Origin: JBFWVR01 sp050246635
GTDB lineage: Bacteria; Acidobacteriota; Vicinamibacteria; Vicinamibacterales; UBA2999
DNA length: 64,000 bases
Direction: 5' to 3'
Assembly (NCBI GenBank): GCA_050246635.1
Contig: JBFWVR010000010.1
Location: 1 to 64,000 of the forward strand
Shown here: positions 41,162-50,582 of the stretch, piece by piece
How the letters are laid out: each line of letters begins with the position of its first letter
Numbering within the stretch: position 1 is the stretch's first letter
Notes under the pieces: model-generated
The model's database searches: none
What the model was told of the DNA's origin: nothing
What the model saw: the letters and a program-made list of their open reading frames with translations, nothing else
Position numbers and translations under genes: made by a program

Positions 41162-43531
41162 ATGCCCGCATTCCTGCTCCTGATTCTCGCGCTCCTGGCG
41201 CCAGCCCTGCCCGCCGCCGGCCAGGACACGGCCGGCCTCGGATCGGTCACCGGCGTCGTGCTCGCGGCCGATGGCACCCCCGCCGCCGACGTCGCGGTCT
41301 GCACCCGCGAAGCCACGCGGTGCGACGTGACGGGCGCCGACGGCCGTTTCCGACTGACCGAGCTCCGGCCCGGCGCCTATTCGCTGGAGGTCGTCGCCGC
41401 CGGCCAGCCCCCGATCGTGAGCGGCGCCGTCGACGTGCGGGCCGGCCTTGCGGCCACCGTGGAGGTGACGCTGCCGGCCCTCGATCGGCTCGAGCAGACC
41501 GTCACGGTGACCGCGCCCGCGTTCGCGGCGCCGGAGGAAGTGAAAGGCTCGAGCTTCCTGGCGCGAGGCGTCGACGTGGCGCAGAGCGCGGGGGCGCTCC
41601 AGGACGTGTCGCGCTACGTGCAGTCGCTGCCCGGGGTCGTGATCGGCTCCAACGACTTCCGCAACGACATCATCGTCCGGGGCGGGAGCCCGCTCGAGAA
41701 CCTGTTCGTCGTCGACAACATCGAGATCCCGAACATCAACACGTTCGCCAACTTCGCCTCGGCCGGGGGCACGGTCAGCATCCTCGACTCGGCGCTGCTC
41801 GAGGACGTCACCTTCCTCACGGGCGGCTACCCGGCGCCCTTCACGAACCGGACGTCGAGCGTGCTGCAGGTCACGCTGGCGGAGGGCAACCGCACCCGGC
41901 CGGGCGGACGTGCCACCCTCGGCTTCGCCGGCGCCGGCGCCGTCATCGAAGGCCCCATCGGCGCCGAGGGACGCGGCTCGTGGATCGTCTCGGCGCGGCG
42001 CAGCTTCCTGGACCTCTTCACGGACGATGTGGGGTTCGGCGGCGTGCCGGTGCTGTACACGCTGAACGCCAAGGGCGTGTACGACCTGACGCCACGAGAC
42101 CGTGTCTGGGCGGTGAACGTCTCGGGCTGGGACAACATCCGCCTCGGGCTGCCGGACGCGCCCGACGCGGAGGCGCTCGAGGACGAGGTGTCGAACTTCG
42201 ACATCCGCTACGACGGGTGGCGCAGCGCGACGGGCGTCAACTGGCAGCGCATCCTCGGCGACCGCGGCGTGGGTGTGCTCGGCCTCACGCACTCGGAGGC
42301 GCGCGTCGGCTCGCAGGTGAAGGACCTCGCGCGCGACGGCGTGCCGCCCACGGATGTGCCCACCGACGAGATCATCGCGACGAGCCCCATCGTCTTCCGT
42401 GAACGCTCACGCGAAGGCGAGACGACGATCAAGTACGACCTGACGGCCTACCTGCCGGTGCTCGACAAGCTGCAGACCGGCGGCAGCGTGAAGGCCTTCC
42501 AGGTGGACTACGACACGGCCGCGCCACTGGGCACCGACAGTCCGTTCACGACCGATCGCAGCCTGAACGCCTTCGACCTGCAGGTCGGGTTCACGTCGTG
42601 GCAGACGGCGCTGTACGCGCAGGCGACCGAGGACCTCACGACCCGGCTGAACGTCACGTGGGGCGGCCGTGTCGACCACTACGGCTACCTGGGCGCGACG
42701 CGGTTCAGCCCCCGCGCAGGGGCCAGCTATCGGTTGACGGATCAACTGTCTTGGCGCGCGAGCTACGGGCGGTACTACCAGCAGCCGTTCTTCCTGTTCC
42801 TGGCGGCGTTCCCCGAGAACCGCCAGCTCGTGCCGTTCCGCGCCACGCACTACGTCACCGGCCTCGCGTGGGAGGCGCCCGGCGGCGTCCGGTTCACCGT
42901 CGAGGGCTACCGCAAGGACTACGCGGACTATCCGGTGGCGCGGCAGTTCCCGTCGCTGTCGCTCGCGAACATCGGTGACACCTTCAACACGCGCGAGATC
43001 CTCTTCCCGCTGACCAGCGCGGGCACCGGGCGCGCCACGGGTGTCGAAGCGTTCGCGGAGAAGAAGGACACGGGCGGACGGTGGTACGGGCAGGCCAACC
43101 TGGCGGTGTCGCGCACACGGCACGCCGGTCTCGACGGCGTGCTGCGACCCGGTTCGTTCGACTACCCGGTGGTGGCCAACGCCGTCGGCGGCATCAGGAC
43201 GGGCCGCTGGCAGTTCTCCGCCAGGCTGGCGTACCTCGCTGGACGGCCCTACACGCCGTTCGACACGGCGGCGTCCACCGAACAGCGGCGCGGGATCTAC
43301 GACCTGTCGATGGTGAACGGCGAGCGTTCGCCGGACTACTTCCGGTTGGACCTGCGTGCCGACCGCACCCTGACCGTGGCAGGCCGGACGCTGAACCTCT
43401 TCATCGGCGTCCAGAACGTGACGGGACGGAAGAACTGGGCCGGCCTGCAGTGGAACCGTCGCCTGAACCAACCGGTGGTCAACGAGCAGCTCGGGGTCTT
43501 CCCGATCCTCGGCTTCGACTGGGTGTTCTGA
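41162..43531 (+). CDS. TonB-dependent receptor-like outer-membrane protein
   Basis: A 789-residue protein from the ATG at 41162. A signal peptide ends at PAAGQ. Residues about 25-105 are a carboxypeptidase-regulatory-like (CarboxypepD_reg) domain (VTGVVLAADGTPAADV, TGADGRFRLTELRPGAYSL). A plug domain follows (VSRYVQSLPGVVIG, DIIVRGGSPLENLFVVDNIEI), then a barrel ending GFDWVF with terminal Phe. No clear TonB box can be pointed to. Such proteins take up glycans or peptides or form unknown channels in Acidobacteriota and Bacteroidota. It stands alone. Confidence 0.88.
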   Translation: MPAFLLLILALLAPALPAAGQDTAGLGSVTGVVLAADGTPAADVAVCTREATRCDVTGADGRFRLTELRPGAYSLEVVAAGQPPIVSGAVDVRAGLAATVEVTLPALDRLEQTVTVTAPAFAAPEEVKGSSFLARGVDVAQSAGALQDVSRYVQSLPGVVIGSNDFRNDIIVRGGSPLENLFVVDNIEIPNINTFANFASAGGTVSILDSALLEDVTFLTGGYPAPFTNRTSSVLQVTLAEGNRTRPGGRATLGFAGAGAVIEGPIGAEGRGSWIVSARRSFLDLFTDDVGFGGVPVLYTLNAKGVYDLTPRDRVWAVNVSGWDNIRLGLPDAPDAEALEDEVSNFDIRYDGWRSATGVNWQRILGDRGVGVLGLTHSEARVGSQVKDLARDGVPPTDVPTDEIIATSPIVFRERSREGETTIKYDLTAYLPVLDKLQTGGSVKAFQVDYDTAAPLGTDSPFTTDRSLNAFDLQVGFTSWQTALYAQATEDLTTRLNVTWGGRVDHYGYLGATRFSPRAGASYRLTDQLSWRASYGRYYQQPFFLFLAAFPENRQLVPFRATHYVTGLAWEAPGGVRFTVEGYRKDYADYPVARQFPSLSLANIGDTFNTREILFPLTSAGTGRATGVEAFAEKKDTGGRWYGQANLAVSRTRHAGLDGVLRPGSFDYPVVANAVGGIRTGRWQFSARLAYLAGRPYTPFDTAASTEQRRGIYDLSMVNGERSPDYFRLDLRADRTLTVAGRTLNLFIGVQNVTGRKNWAGLQWNRRLNQPVVNEQLGVFPILGFDWVF

Positions 43532-43540
43532 CAGGCCTGA

Positions 43541-44374
43541 TCATGCGCCGTAGCTGGCATCCCGGAACGTGAGGATCTCGGACGCGATGGTCACGTCCAT
43601 CGCCTCGAGCCGTTCGATGGCCTCCCGTGATGCTGACCGCGCGCCCCGATAGGTGCCGCTGAGCAGGTCGAGCAACTGTTCCCGCGAGAGGTGGTGGCGC
43701 TCACGCGCCTCCTGCCGGGTCTCCAGGATGAACCGGCCGGCATGCTCCTCCACGACGCCAGCCACCCGGTCGCGCGCCCGGCCTTCACCCTGGACGGCGC
43801 CGCGGAGCTCGACGAGGTCGTCCGGCGCCGGCACGGCAACGACGAGGCGCCCGCCCGGCGCCAGCACACGCGCGCACTCCGCGGGGTTGCGCCGCGCGTT
43901 GAGCGACAGCACCAGATCCACGGACTCGTCCAGCAGCGGCAACCGGCGGTCGGCGTTTGCCACCACCCACGTCAGCTCGGGAAAACGCCGCGCCGCCAGG
44001 GTCACGGCGGCGACCGAGAGATCGATGCCGATGGCCGTCACCCGGCGTTCCGCGGCCACCGCGGCCAGCAGATCTCCCCCACCGGTCCCCAGCTCCACGG
44101 CCACCGCATCGTCCCCGAGGTCGGCGCAGGCCACGGCTGCGACGCGCGCGAGCACGGCCGCGCCGACACCGGCCGCGAGCGTACGCAGCCGGGCCTCGAG
44201 CTGCTCCCGGCTGTCGCCGGCAGCCGGTGAACGGCGGTCCTGCGGCTGCAGCAGGTTGACGTAGCCCGCGCGGGCGCGGTCGAAGGTGTGCCGACGCGGG
44301 CACGACCACGTGCGGTCGTCGGCGTCGAGTGGCAGGCCACACCCGCGCACCGGGCAGCTGAGCGGCACGGGCAT
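43541..44374 (-). CDS. rlmA: RlmA-type 23S rRNA (guanine-N1) methyltransferase
   Basis: A 277-residue SAM-dependent methyltransferase with a zinc finger at the start: CPVRGCG at 6-12 and C-P-R-R-H-T in WSCPRRHTFDRARAGYVNLL, the RlmA signature. The SAM motif is VELGTGGGDLL, followed by GIDLS and NADRRLPLLDESVD. RlmA(I) methylates G745 (or G748 for TlrB-like) of 23S rRNA. The ATG at 44374 fits the family; the open frame further upstream is only repeat. It converges on the preceding TonB gene by 10 bases. Confidence 0.85.
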   Translation of the reverse strand: MPVPLSCPVRGCGLPLDADDRTWSCPRRHTFDRARAGYVNLLQPQDRRSPAAGDSREQLEARLRTLAAGVGAAVLARVAAVACADLGDDAVAVELGTGGGDLLAAVAAERRVTAIGIDLSVAAVTLAARRFPELTWVVANADRRLPLLDESVDLVLSLNARRNPAECARVLAPGGRLVVAVPAPDDLVELRGAVQGEGRARDRVAGVVEEHAGRFILETRQEARERHHLSREQLLDLLSGTYRGARSASREAIERLEAMDVTIASEILTFRDASYGA

Positions 44375-44761
44375 TGGAGAATGGTAACTGCACACGGGGC
44401 CTCGGCGGCTCCGCCGCCTCGGCAGGCCGGCCGCTGCGCGGCCGTTGGGCGCACGCGTAGGCCCGCCGCTCCGCGGCGGTTCGGACTCGTTCTCGCTCTC
44501 GGAAGTGCTCGGGGCGACCCTGAGCGGAGTCGAAGGGTCGCTGGGTCGCGCTTCGAACTCGCTGGGACTCGGCGCTGCGCGCCTCGGTAGGCCGGCCGCT
44601 GCGCGGCCGTTGGGCCGGCTGCTCCGCAGCCGGTGGGACTCGCCGTCGCCTGCCCTGAGCGCAGTCGAAGGGCTTCGCTCGGCGAGCTGGGAGTCCGGGG
44701 GCGGACGCCGGCTTGCATGCTCTCCAGGCGCGGACACCCGCAACGACAGAGGAGCTCGACC
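44375..44761. repeat. GC-rich palindromic repeats with CCTGAGCGGAGTCGAAGG
   Basis: Units GGCCGGCCGCTGCGCGGCCGTTGGGC at about 44425 and 44595, CCCTGAGCGGAGTCGAAGG near 44518, and CCCTGAGCGCAGTCGAAGG near 44653. The same motifs recur at 46310-46440. It fills the space between divergent genes, so both promoters must lie inside or beside it. No gene. Confidence 0.75.
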
Positions 44762-46318
44762 GTGAACGACGGACCGGACGGCAACTCACGCGGTGGCAGG
44801 GCGGCACACACGGACCGGATGGTGCTGCTGGCCACGACCCTCGGGTCGACGATGGTGTTCCTTGACGGGTCCGTCGTGAACGTCGTGCTGCCCGTGCTGC
44901 AGTCGGAGCTTGGCGGCAGCTTCGCGACCGCCCAGTGGGTCGTCGAGGCCTACGCGCTCTTCTTCGCGGCGCTGCTGCTGGCCGGCGGCGCGCTCGGCGA
45001 TCGGATCGGACGCAAGCGCGTGCTTGCGCTCGGCGTCGCGGTCTTCACGGCCGCGTCGGCCGCCTGCGGCCTTGCGCCCGGTCCCGCCGTCCTGATCGGC
45101 GCACGTGCGGTGCAGGGCCTCGGCGCCGCGATGCTGGCGCCGAACAGCCTGGCCGTCATCAGCGCACACTTCCCGGACGGGGCGCGCGGCCGGGCGATTG
45201 GCACCTGGTCCGGCTTCTCCGCCCTGGCGTCGGGGGCCGGTCCCCTGGTGGGCGGCTGGCTTGCCGACCAGGCGTCGTGGCGATGGATTTTCGCGTTGAA
45301 CATCCCCGTCGGTCTCGTGGTGCTCGCCGTGTTGCGCGCGGTGCCAGAGAGCCGAGACGCCGGGACGCCGCGGGCGCTGGACCGGGCCGGCGCGGTGCTG
45401 GCCACGGCGGGCCTTGGAGGGGTCGTCTACGGGCTCATCGAAGCCAACCAGGCCGGCTTCGGGTCGTGGCACGTGGCGTCAGCCCTCGCAGCCGGCGCCG
45501 CCTGCATCATCGCCTTCTTCATCGTCGAGCGGCGACGGCCGCACCCGATGCTGCCGCTCGGGCTGTTCCGCTCACGCACCTTCAGCGGCGCCAACCTGCT
45601 CACGCTCGGCCTGTACGGTGCACTGGCCACGGGCCTCTTCTTCCTGCCGTTCTACCTGGTGCAGTACCGTGGCTACTCGCCGACGCTCGCCGGCGCGTCG
45701 CTCTCGCCGTTCGTCCTGCTGATGCTCGCGCTCTCGCGCGCGAGCGGCGGGCTCCTGCAGCGAACCGGCGCACGGCTGCCACTGACGATCGGACCACTCA
45801 TCGCGGCGAGCGCGTTCGTCTGGCTGTCGCGCACCGCACACACGGCCGGCTACTGGACGGGCGTCTTTCCCGGCGTGGCGCTGCTCGGCCTCGGCATGGC
45901 GACGACCGTCGCCCCGCTCACCACCGTGGTCATGGGCGCGGTGCCGTCACGCCACACCGGCCTGGCGGCCGGCATCAACAACGCCGCCTCACGCGTGGCC
46001 GGCCTGCTCGCGATCGCCGCGCTGAGCGTCGTACTGGTCGCGCTGTTCGCCAGCCATCTCGATGCGCGGCTGGCCGCGCTCGACGTGCCGCGCACCGTGC
46101 GCGAGGACGTGCTTGCACATCGGGACGAGCTGCTCGAGCTCGAGATGCCCACGGATCTCGGTCCTGCCAGCGCCGAAGACGCGGAAGCGGCGAAACGCGG
46201 CGCCTTCGCCGACGCCTACGCGACCATCATGCTCGTCGTCGCGGGCCTCGCCGCAGCGAGTGGGCTGGTGGGGGCGGGAATGATCGGGAAGGCCTCGGCG
46301 GCGGCGCCGCCTCGGTAG
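44762..46318 (+). CDS. MFS exporter, DHA2 (EmrB/QacA) type
   Basis: A 518-residue protein with 14 hydrophobic spans, started at GTG 44762 behind GAGGAG at about 44750; an in-frame run further upstream is repeat. Motif A is GGALGDRIGRKRVLALG and motif C-like AGPLVGGWLAD is present, which mark DHA2 drug:H+ antiporters. The central loop has two extra helices, and a final acidic segment precedes the last span. Substrate unknown. It is divergent from rlmA. Confidence 0.9.
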   Translation: MNDGPDGNSRGGRAAHTDRMVLLATTLGSTMVFLDGSVVNVVLPVLQSELGGSFATAQWVVEAYALFFAALLLAGGALGDRIGRKRVLALGVAVFTAASAACGLAPGPAVLIGARAVQGLGAAMLAPNSLAVISAHFPDGARGRAIGTWSGFSALASGAGPLVGGWLADQASWRWIFALNIPVGLVVLAVLRAVPESRDAGTPRALDRAGAVLATAGLGGVVYGLIEANQAGFGSWHVASALAAGAACIIAFFIVERRRPHPMLPLGLFRSRTFSGANLLTLGLYGALATGLFFLPFYLVQYRGYSPTLAGASLSPFVLLMLALSRASGGLLQRTGARLPLTIGPLIAASAFVWLSRTAHTAGYWTGVFPGVALLGLGMATTVAPLTTVVMGAVPSRHTGLAAGINNAASRVAGLLAIAALSVVLVALFASHLDARLAALDVPRTVREDVLAHRDELLELEMPTDLGPASAEDAEAAKRGAFADAYATIMLVVAGLAAASGLVGAGMIGKASAAAPPR

Positions 46319-46503
46319 GCCGGCCGCTACGCGGCCGCCAGGACTCGCTTCGCTCGCTGGGACTCGTTCTCGCCCCTCGGAAGTGCCCGGGGCGCCCCTG
46401 AGCGGAGTCGAAGGGTCGCTTCTCGGCGAGCGACTGAGAGCCGAAGTGGTGCCATCTGTGCATCCCGTGACATCTGTGCATCTGTGTGTAGCCCCCTCCA
46501 TCT
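46319..46503. repeat. GC-rich and CATCTGTG repeats
   Basis: GGTAGGCCGGCCGCTACGCGGCCGCC-like, CCTGAGCGGAGTCGAAGG, then CATCTGTGCATC runs. Joins the two repeat families seen elsewhere. It reaches the start of the ATP-grasp gene. Confidence 0.75.
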
Positions 46504-46521
46504 GTGCTATCTGTGCTATCC

Positions 46522-47382
46522 GTGCAATCTGCGGCCCTCATCTTTGCCACCTGCGTTTCCCTGCCGGGGATCACGCCTGACGACCAGCCGCTGGCCGATG
46601 CGTTGATGTCGCTCGGGGTCGAGGTGCGCCCCTTGCCCTGGACGGAGATCGCCCCCGACGCATCCCTGCCGGTGCTGTTGCGGTCCACGTGGGACTACTA
46701 CCTGTCTGGACCGCGTTTCGAGGGCTGGCTGCAGGCGCTGGAAGCAGCGGGGACACGGGTCATCAACCCGGCGCCCGTGGCGCGGTGGAACATGGACAAG
46801 CGGTACCTGCTGGAGCTGGAGGCGGCCGGCGTGGCCATCCCGCCGACGCTGATGGCCCACGGCTTCGATGGCGCAGGGCTGCGCACGGCCCTCGAGGCTC
46901 GCGGGTGGTCGACCGCTGTCGTCAAGCCGCGCGTCAGCGCCACGGCGCATGGCACGCTCGTCGTCCGCGCCGGGGAGGCGATCCCGGAGGCGGGTCTCGA
47001 GCCCGCCTCGAACGCCGGCGCGCTCATCCAGGCATTCGTGCCCGAGATCCTCGAGCAGGGGGAGCTGTCGCTGGTCTACCTCGGTGGGCAGTACAGCCAC
47101 GCAGTCCGCAAGCGTGCACGGCCCAGCGACTTCCGCGTGCAATCCGATCACGGCGGGACCGTCGAAGCCGCGAGTCCGTCCGCCGCAAGCCGCGCGCTCG
47201 GGGATCGCGCGGTTTCCGCCGCTCCGGGCTCCTGCCTGTACGCGCGCGTCGATCTCGTGGAGACGTCCCGGGGGCCCGTGCTGATGGAGCTCGAGCTCAT
47301 CGAACCCGAACTGTTCTTCCTGCATGCGCCCGCAGCGGCGATGCAGTGCGCACGGCTGTTGCGGTCGATGCTCGCGAGCTGA
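46522..47382 (+). CDS. ATP-grasp family ligase
   Basis: A 286-residue protein from the GTG at 46522; GTGs at 46504 and 46513 are also possible. It begins QSAALIFATCVSLPG and shows the pattern of RimK/glutathione synthetase-like ATP-grasp proteins: LPWTEIAPD, LLRSTWDYYLS, ARWNMDKRYLLEL, VVKPRVSATAHG and MELELIEPELFFLHA with the metal-binding E-x-E pattern. It would join a carboxylate to an amine or thiol. All candidate starts lie in the CATCTGTG-type repeat run, so the natural start may have been altered by repeat expansion. Confidence 0.8.
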   Translation: MQSAALIFATCVSLPGITPDDQPLADALMSLGVEVRPLPWTEIAPDASLPVLLRSTWDYYLSGPRFEGWLQALEAAGTRVINPAPVARWNMDKRYLLELEAAGVAIPPTLMAHGFDGAGLRTALEARGWSTAVVKPRVSATAHGTLVVRAGEAIPEAGLEPASNAGALIQAFVPEILEQGELSLVYLGGQYSHAVRKRARPSDFRVQSDHGGTVEAASPSAASRALGDRAVSAAPGSCLYARVDLVETSRGPVLMELELIEPELFFLHAPAAAMQCARLLRSMLAS

Positions 47383-47435
47383 TTCCCGTCCAGCCCCGGT
47401 TGGACGACGGCGGAATGCGGCGCGATAATGGCCGC

Positions 47436-47885
47436 ATGGCTGACAGCGATGCGGCGGTGCGTTACCGGCACACGCAGGCTGGGTGGGCCATGGCCGGGAC
47501 CGCAGTCGCGATACTGGGCGTCGTCGCCTGGCAGACCACGTCGCGCAACCCCGGTCCCACGCTCGTGGTGGGCGCGGTGCTGGTGCTCCTGCTGCTCGTC
47601 ATGCCGTCGCTCACCGTCGAGGTGACCGACGTCGAGATCCGCTGCCGCTTCGGCGTCATTCCCTACTGGAAGCGCCTTCCGCTCTCACGGGTCGCCAGCG
47701 CGACGCCTGTCCGCAACAACCCCCTCTACGGGTGGGGAGTGCGCTGGACGCCACATGGCTGGCTCTGGAACATCTCCGGCCTGGACGCGGTGGAACTGCG
47801 GTACCACGACGGCGGCACCTTCAGGATCGGCACGGACGAGCCGGACCGGCTGGCGGCCGCGATCGCGGAGCGGCTGCCGCGCTGA
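47436..47885 (+). CDS. Small membrane protein with PH-like domain
   Basis: A 149-residue protein: two hydrophobic helices (WAMAGTAVAILGVVAW, TLVVGAVLVLLLLVMP) followed by a beta-rich PH-like domain (TVEVTDVEIRCRFGVIPYWK, LDAVELRYHDGGTFRIG). Bacterial PH-like domains behind two spans are common in small membrane proteins of unknown role. It follows the ATP-grasp gene by 53 bases on the same strand. Confidence 0.65.
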   Translation: MADSDAAVRYRHTQAGWAMAGTAVAILGVVAWQTTSRNPGPTLVVGAVLVLLLLVMPSLTVEVTDVEIRCRFGVIPYWKRLPLSRVASATPVRNNPLYGWGVRWTPHGWLWNISGLDAVELRYHDGGTFRIGTDEPDRLAAAIAERLPR

Positions 47886-47886
47886 C

Positions 47887-47945
47887 GTCCCCTCAGGCAG
47901 AAAAGGGGTCACAAAAAGGGGTCTGCCCCCTTTTCTGTGGCCCGC
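47887..47945. repeat. GGGG-type palindromic repeat
   Basis: AAAAGGGGTCACAAAAAGGGGTCTGCCCCCTTTTCTG. A pairing stem around GGGGTCTGCCCCC that may act as a terminator for the preceding gene. Same family as 23514, 25030 and 29860. Confidence 0.65.
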
Positions 47946-47991
47946 CTCGTGCCGATAGGCTTCTCGGACCCTGCGCGCAGAGCCCGAGACC

Positions 47992-48723
47992 ATGAGCACC
48001 CCCGAGCGCCCGACCCGTCATCCGAGCTACGAGCTCTTCATGCTGGCGTTGTGCGTGTATGCGCTCATCGCCCTGGCCACGCGTTCAATCGCGCCGATCA
48101 GCTCCGACACGGACAGAATCCTCAACTACGTGGACGACCTCGTCTGCCTGGTGTTCTTCGGCGACTTCCTGGTGTCGCTCGCCACGGCCCCGAACAAGTG
48201 GCGGTATCTCTGGACGTGGGGCTGGATCGACCTGATCTCGTCCATCCCGGCCATCAACGCCGCGCGCTGGGGACGCTTCGCGCGGATCATCCGTGTCGTC
48301 CGCGCCCTGCGGGGCATTCGCGTCACCCGTGAGCTCGCGACGTTCCTCGTCCGCCACCGCGCCGAGAACGCCTTCCTCGCCGCGTCGCTGATCGCGGTGC
48401 TGCTGCTCACCTTCTGCAGCATCGCCATCCTCCGCGCGGAGGACGTGCCGGGCGCCAACATCAGGAACGCGGACGATGCGTTCTGGTGGGCCATCACGAC
48501 GATGACGACGGTGGGGTACGGGGACACGTATCCCATCACGCTCGAGGGGCGTGCAATTGCGGCCGTGCTCATGTCCGCCGGCGTGGGGCTCTTCGGGATC
48601 TTCTCGGGGTTCCTCGCCTCATGGTTCGTCGGCGAGGTGCAGGGCCGGGCCGCGCCGGATCCCGACATCGTCGCACTGCGACAGGAGATTGCGGCGCTGC
48701 GGGAAGTCCTCAAGAACCGATAG
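47992..48723 (+). CDS. Voltage-gated-type potassium channel
   Basis: A 243-residue six-helix channel subunit. S4 carries regularly spaced arginines (RWGRFARIIRVVRALRGIRVTR); the pore has TTVGYGDTYP, the K+ selectivity filter. S1 is FMLALCVYALIALAT and S6 LMSAGVGLFGIFSGFLASWF. A C-terminal coiled coil (VALRQEIAALREVL) would help tetramers form. It follows the repeat after the PH-like gene and is probably monocistronic. Confidence 0.92.
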   Translation: MSTPERPTRHPSYELFMLALCVYALIALATRSIAPISSDTDRILNYVDDLVCLVFFGDFLVSLATAPNKWRYLWTWGWIDLISSIPAINAARWGRFARIIRVVRALRGIRVTRELATFLVRHRAENAFLAASLIAVLLLTFCSIAILRAEDVPGANIRNADDAFWWAITTMTTVGYGDTYPITLEGRAIAAVLMSAGVGLFGIFSGFLASWFVGEVQGRAAPDPDIVALRQEIAALREVLKNR

Positions 48724-48739
48724 GCATCACCGAAATGCG

Positions 48740-48812
48740 GACGCGGAGGCACGGAGACACGGAGGCACGGAGGCACGGAGGCACGGAGGCACGGAGGCAC
48801 GGAGAACATAGA
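48740..48812. repeat. 8-bp tandem repeat GGCACGGA
   Basis: About eight units of GGCACGGA (one as GACACGGA) directly after the potassium channel gene. Confidence 0.85.
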
Positions 48813-48889
48813 TGCCGGGCGCCGGGGGAAGCCGGCAGCGAGGCCGCGTCGCCTCGGTGTGGGCGATGACCCGCTCGATCGACCGCTGG

Positions 48890-49225
48890 GATCGAACCAA
48901 ACAGATAATCTGTGCATCCCGTCACATCTGTGCATCTGTGTCTTGCTGGGCCGCGCGTGCGTGAGGCCCGCGGCTGCGCCTCGGTGGGCCTATGGGTAGG
49001 CCGGGCGCTCCGCGCCCGTTCGGCCGGCGGCGGCGCCGCCGTTGGAATCGAACCGAACAGACAAATCGGTGCATCCCGTCTTCATCTGTGCATCTGTGTC
49101 GCCCGTGGTCTGTGCATCTGTTCCCCCCTCATCTCTGACATCTGTGCCATCTGTGCAATCTGTGGCTCTGTGGCCTGTGCAATCTGTGGCCTGTGCCATC
49201 TGTGCCATCTGTGGCCTGTGTATGA
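48890..49225. repeat. CATCTGTG-type degenerate array with GC-rich insert
   Basis: Runs of CATCTGTGCCATCTGTG interrupted by the GC-rich family at 48955-49050. The array ends 8 bases before the next start codon. Confidence 0.75.
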
Positions 49226-49232
49226 TCCCGGG

Positions 49233-50045
49233 ATGCCCTCCGCATCCGTGGCCCGGTTCCGCGAACTGCACGCATCCGGCTGTTTCGTCCTGCCCAATCC
49301 GTGGGATGCCGGCAGCGCACGCGCGCTCGTTTCGTGTGGCTTCCTGGCCGTGGCCACCACGAGCTCCGGCATGGCCTGGTCGCGCGGGCGCGCCGACAAC
49401 CAGGCGCCACTGGAGGAGGTCCTGGCCCACTTGCGCGACGTCGCCGCGGCGGTGGACGTGCCGGTGAACGCCGACTTCGAAGGGGGCTTCGCGGTGAAGG
49501 CGGAGGACGTCGCGGCCAACGTGGCGCGGGCGCTCGACACGGGCATCGCGGGCATCTCCATCGAGGACTCCACCGGCCATCCGGAGGCGCCACTCTTCGA
49601 CGCCGCGCTGGCGCTCGACCGCATTCGCGCCGCGCGTGCGGCCATCGACACGAGCGGCACCGGCGTGCTGCTCACGGCGCGCACCGAGGGCTTCATCTGC
49701 GGCCGACCCGACCTCGACGAGACCGTGCGCCGCCTGGCGGCCTTCGCCGAGGCCGGCGCCGACTGCCTCTACGCCCCTGGCATCCGCACGCGCGAGGAGA
49801 TCGAGACGATCGTGCAGGCCGTGGCGCCGAAGCCCGTCAACGTGCTGGCCATCGACCCGACGATGACCGTGGCCGGCCTCGCCGCCCTCGGCGTGCGGCG
49901 CATCAGCGTCGGCGGCGCGCTGGCGCGCACCGCCTGGACGGGCTTCCTGGCGGCCGCGCGGGCCATTGCCGCCGACGGCTCGTTTGCCCCGCTCGGTCTC
50001 GCGGTCACGGGAGCCGAGATGAACCGCCTCTTCTCAGGACGGTAA
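49233..50045 (+). CDS. Isocitrate lyase/PEP mutase family protein
   Basis: A 270-residue TIM-barrel protein with the family motifs: FVLPNPWDAGSAR, VPVNADFEGGF, GISIEDSTG and LLTARTEGF. The D-F-E-G-G motif binds magnesium and phosphoenolpyruvate-like substrates. Members cleave or rearrange 2-methylisocitrate, oxaloacetate or phosphonopyruvate; the exact one is unclear. The ATG at 49233 follows GATCCCGG after a repeat, with no clear ribosome binding site. Followed 6 bases later by DUF6790. Confidence 0.9.
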   Translation: MPSASVARFRELHASGCFVLPNPWDAGSARALVSCGFLAVATTSSGMAWSRGRADNQAPLEEVLAHLRDVAAAVDVPVNADFEGGFAVKAEDVAANVARALDTGIAGISIEDSTGHPEAPLFDAALALDRIRAARAAIDTSGTGVLLTARTEGFICGRPDLDETVRRLAAFAEAGADCLYAPGIRTREEIETIVQAVAPKPVNVLAIDPTMTVAGLAALGVRRISVGGALARTAWTGFLAAARAIAADGSFAPLGLAVTGAEMNRLFSGR

Positions 50046-50051
50046 CCCGCC

Positions 50052-50558
50052 GTGGAATCCCTGATCCGCCTCCTCTTCGAGAACTTCACGGTGACGATGC
50101 TCGTCGCCGGGTTCGCCGGCGCGGGCGTCGCGCTGGCACTGAAGCCACGGCCGCTCGCGCCAGGCGCGGTGGCGGAGGCGCTGCTGGCCTGGTTCGTGCT
50201 GTGCTCGATCGGCATCGCGCACTTCTACAACTTCGTCATGCACGTGTTCTTCGGCGGGATGATCGCGGCGTTCATCGGCTGGGCCGACAGCCCGTTCCAG
50301 CGGGAGGTCGGCTTCGCCAGCCTCGGGTTCTCGCTCGTGGGACTGCTCGGGTTCCGCGGCAGCTTCGACATGCGCCTCGCCGCCGTGCTCGCGGTCTCGT
50401 GTTTCCTGCTCGGCGCGGCCGGCGGGCACGTGCTGGAGATGGTCCGCGCCGCCAACTTCGCCCCCGGCAATGCCGGTTCGGTCTTCTACACCGACATCCT
50501 CGTCCCCCTCACCGGCGCGACACTGCTGTGGCTCGCGCGCCCGTCACGACACGCCTGA
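50052..50558 (+). CDS. DUF6790-like membrane protein
   Basis: A 168-residue protein of about five hydrophobic spans (VTMLVAGFAGAGVAL, ALLAWFVLCSIGIAHFYNF, VFFGGMIAAFIGW, VGFASLGFSLVGLLG, LAAVLAVSCFLLGAAGGHV). HFYNF, GWADSPFQREVGFASLGF and GGHVLEM are the conserved pieces of this family of unknown role. GTG start at 50052. Close to the preceding gene, so probably one transcript. Confidence 0.75.
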   Translation: MESLIRLLFENFTVTMLVAGFAGAGVALALKPRPLAPGAVAEALLAWFVLCSIGIAHFYNFVMHVFFGGMIAAFIGWADSPFQREVGFASLGFSLVGLLGFRGSFDMRLAAVLAVSCFLLGAAGGHVLEMVRAANFAPGNAGSVFYTDILVPLTGATLLWLARPSRHA

Positions 50559-50582
50559 ACCGTCCCCCCGGGAGCTCCACCC

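Larger units (their letters stand above)
48724..49232. other. Repeat-filled gap, no gene
   Basis: After the potassium channel stop, an 8-bp GGCACGGA tandem run (48740-48812), GC-rich palindromes (48955-49050) and CATCTGTG runs (48890-49225) occupy the whole space. No protein-like frame. Confidence 0.7.

Noticed and set aside
38370..41183. Plus-strand open frame of more than 900 codons
   Set aside because: It crosses repeats and the antisense of the MATE and membrane genes; the amino-acid sequence is Arg/Ala/Glu-rich with no domain.
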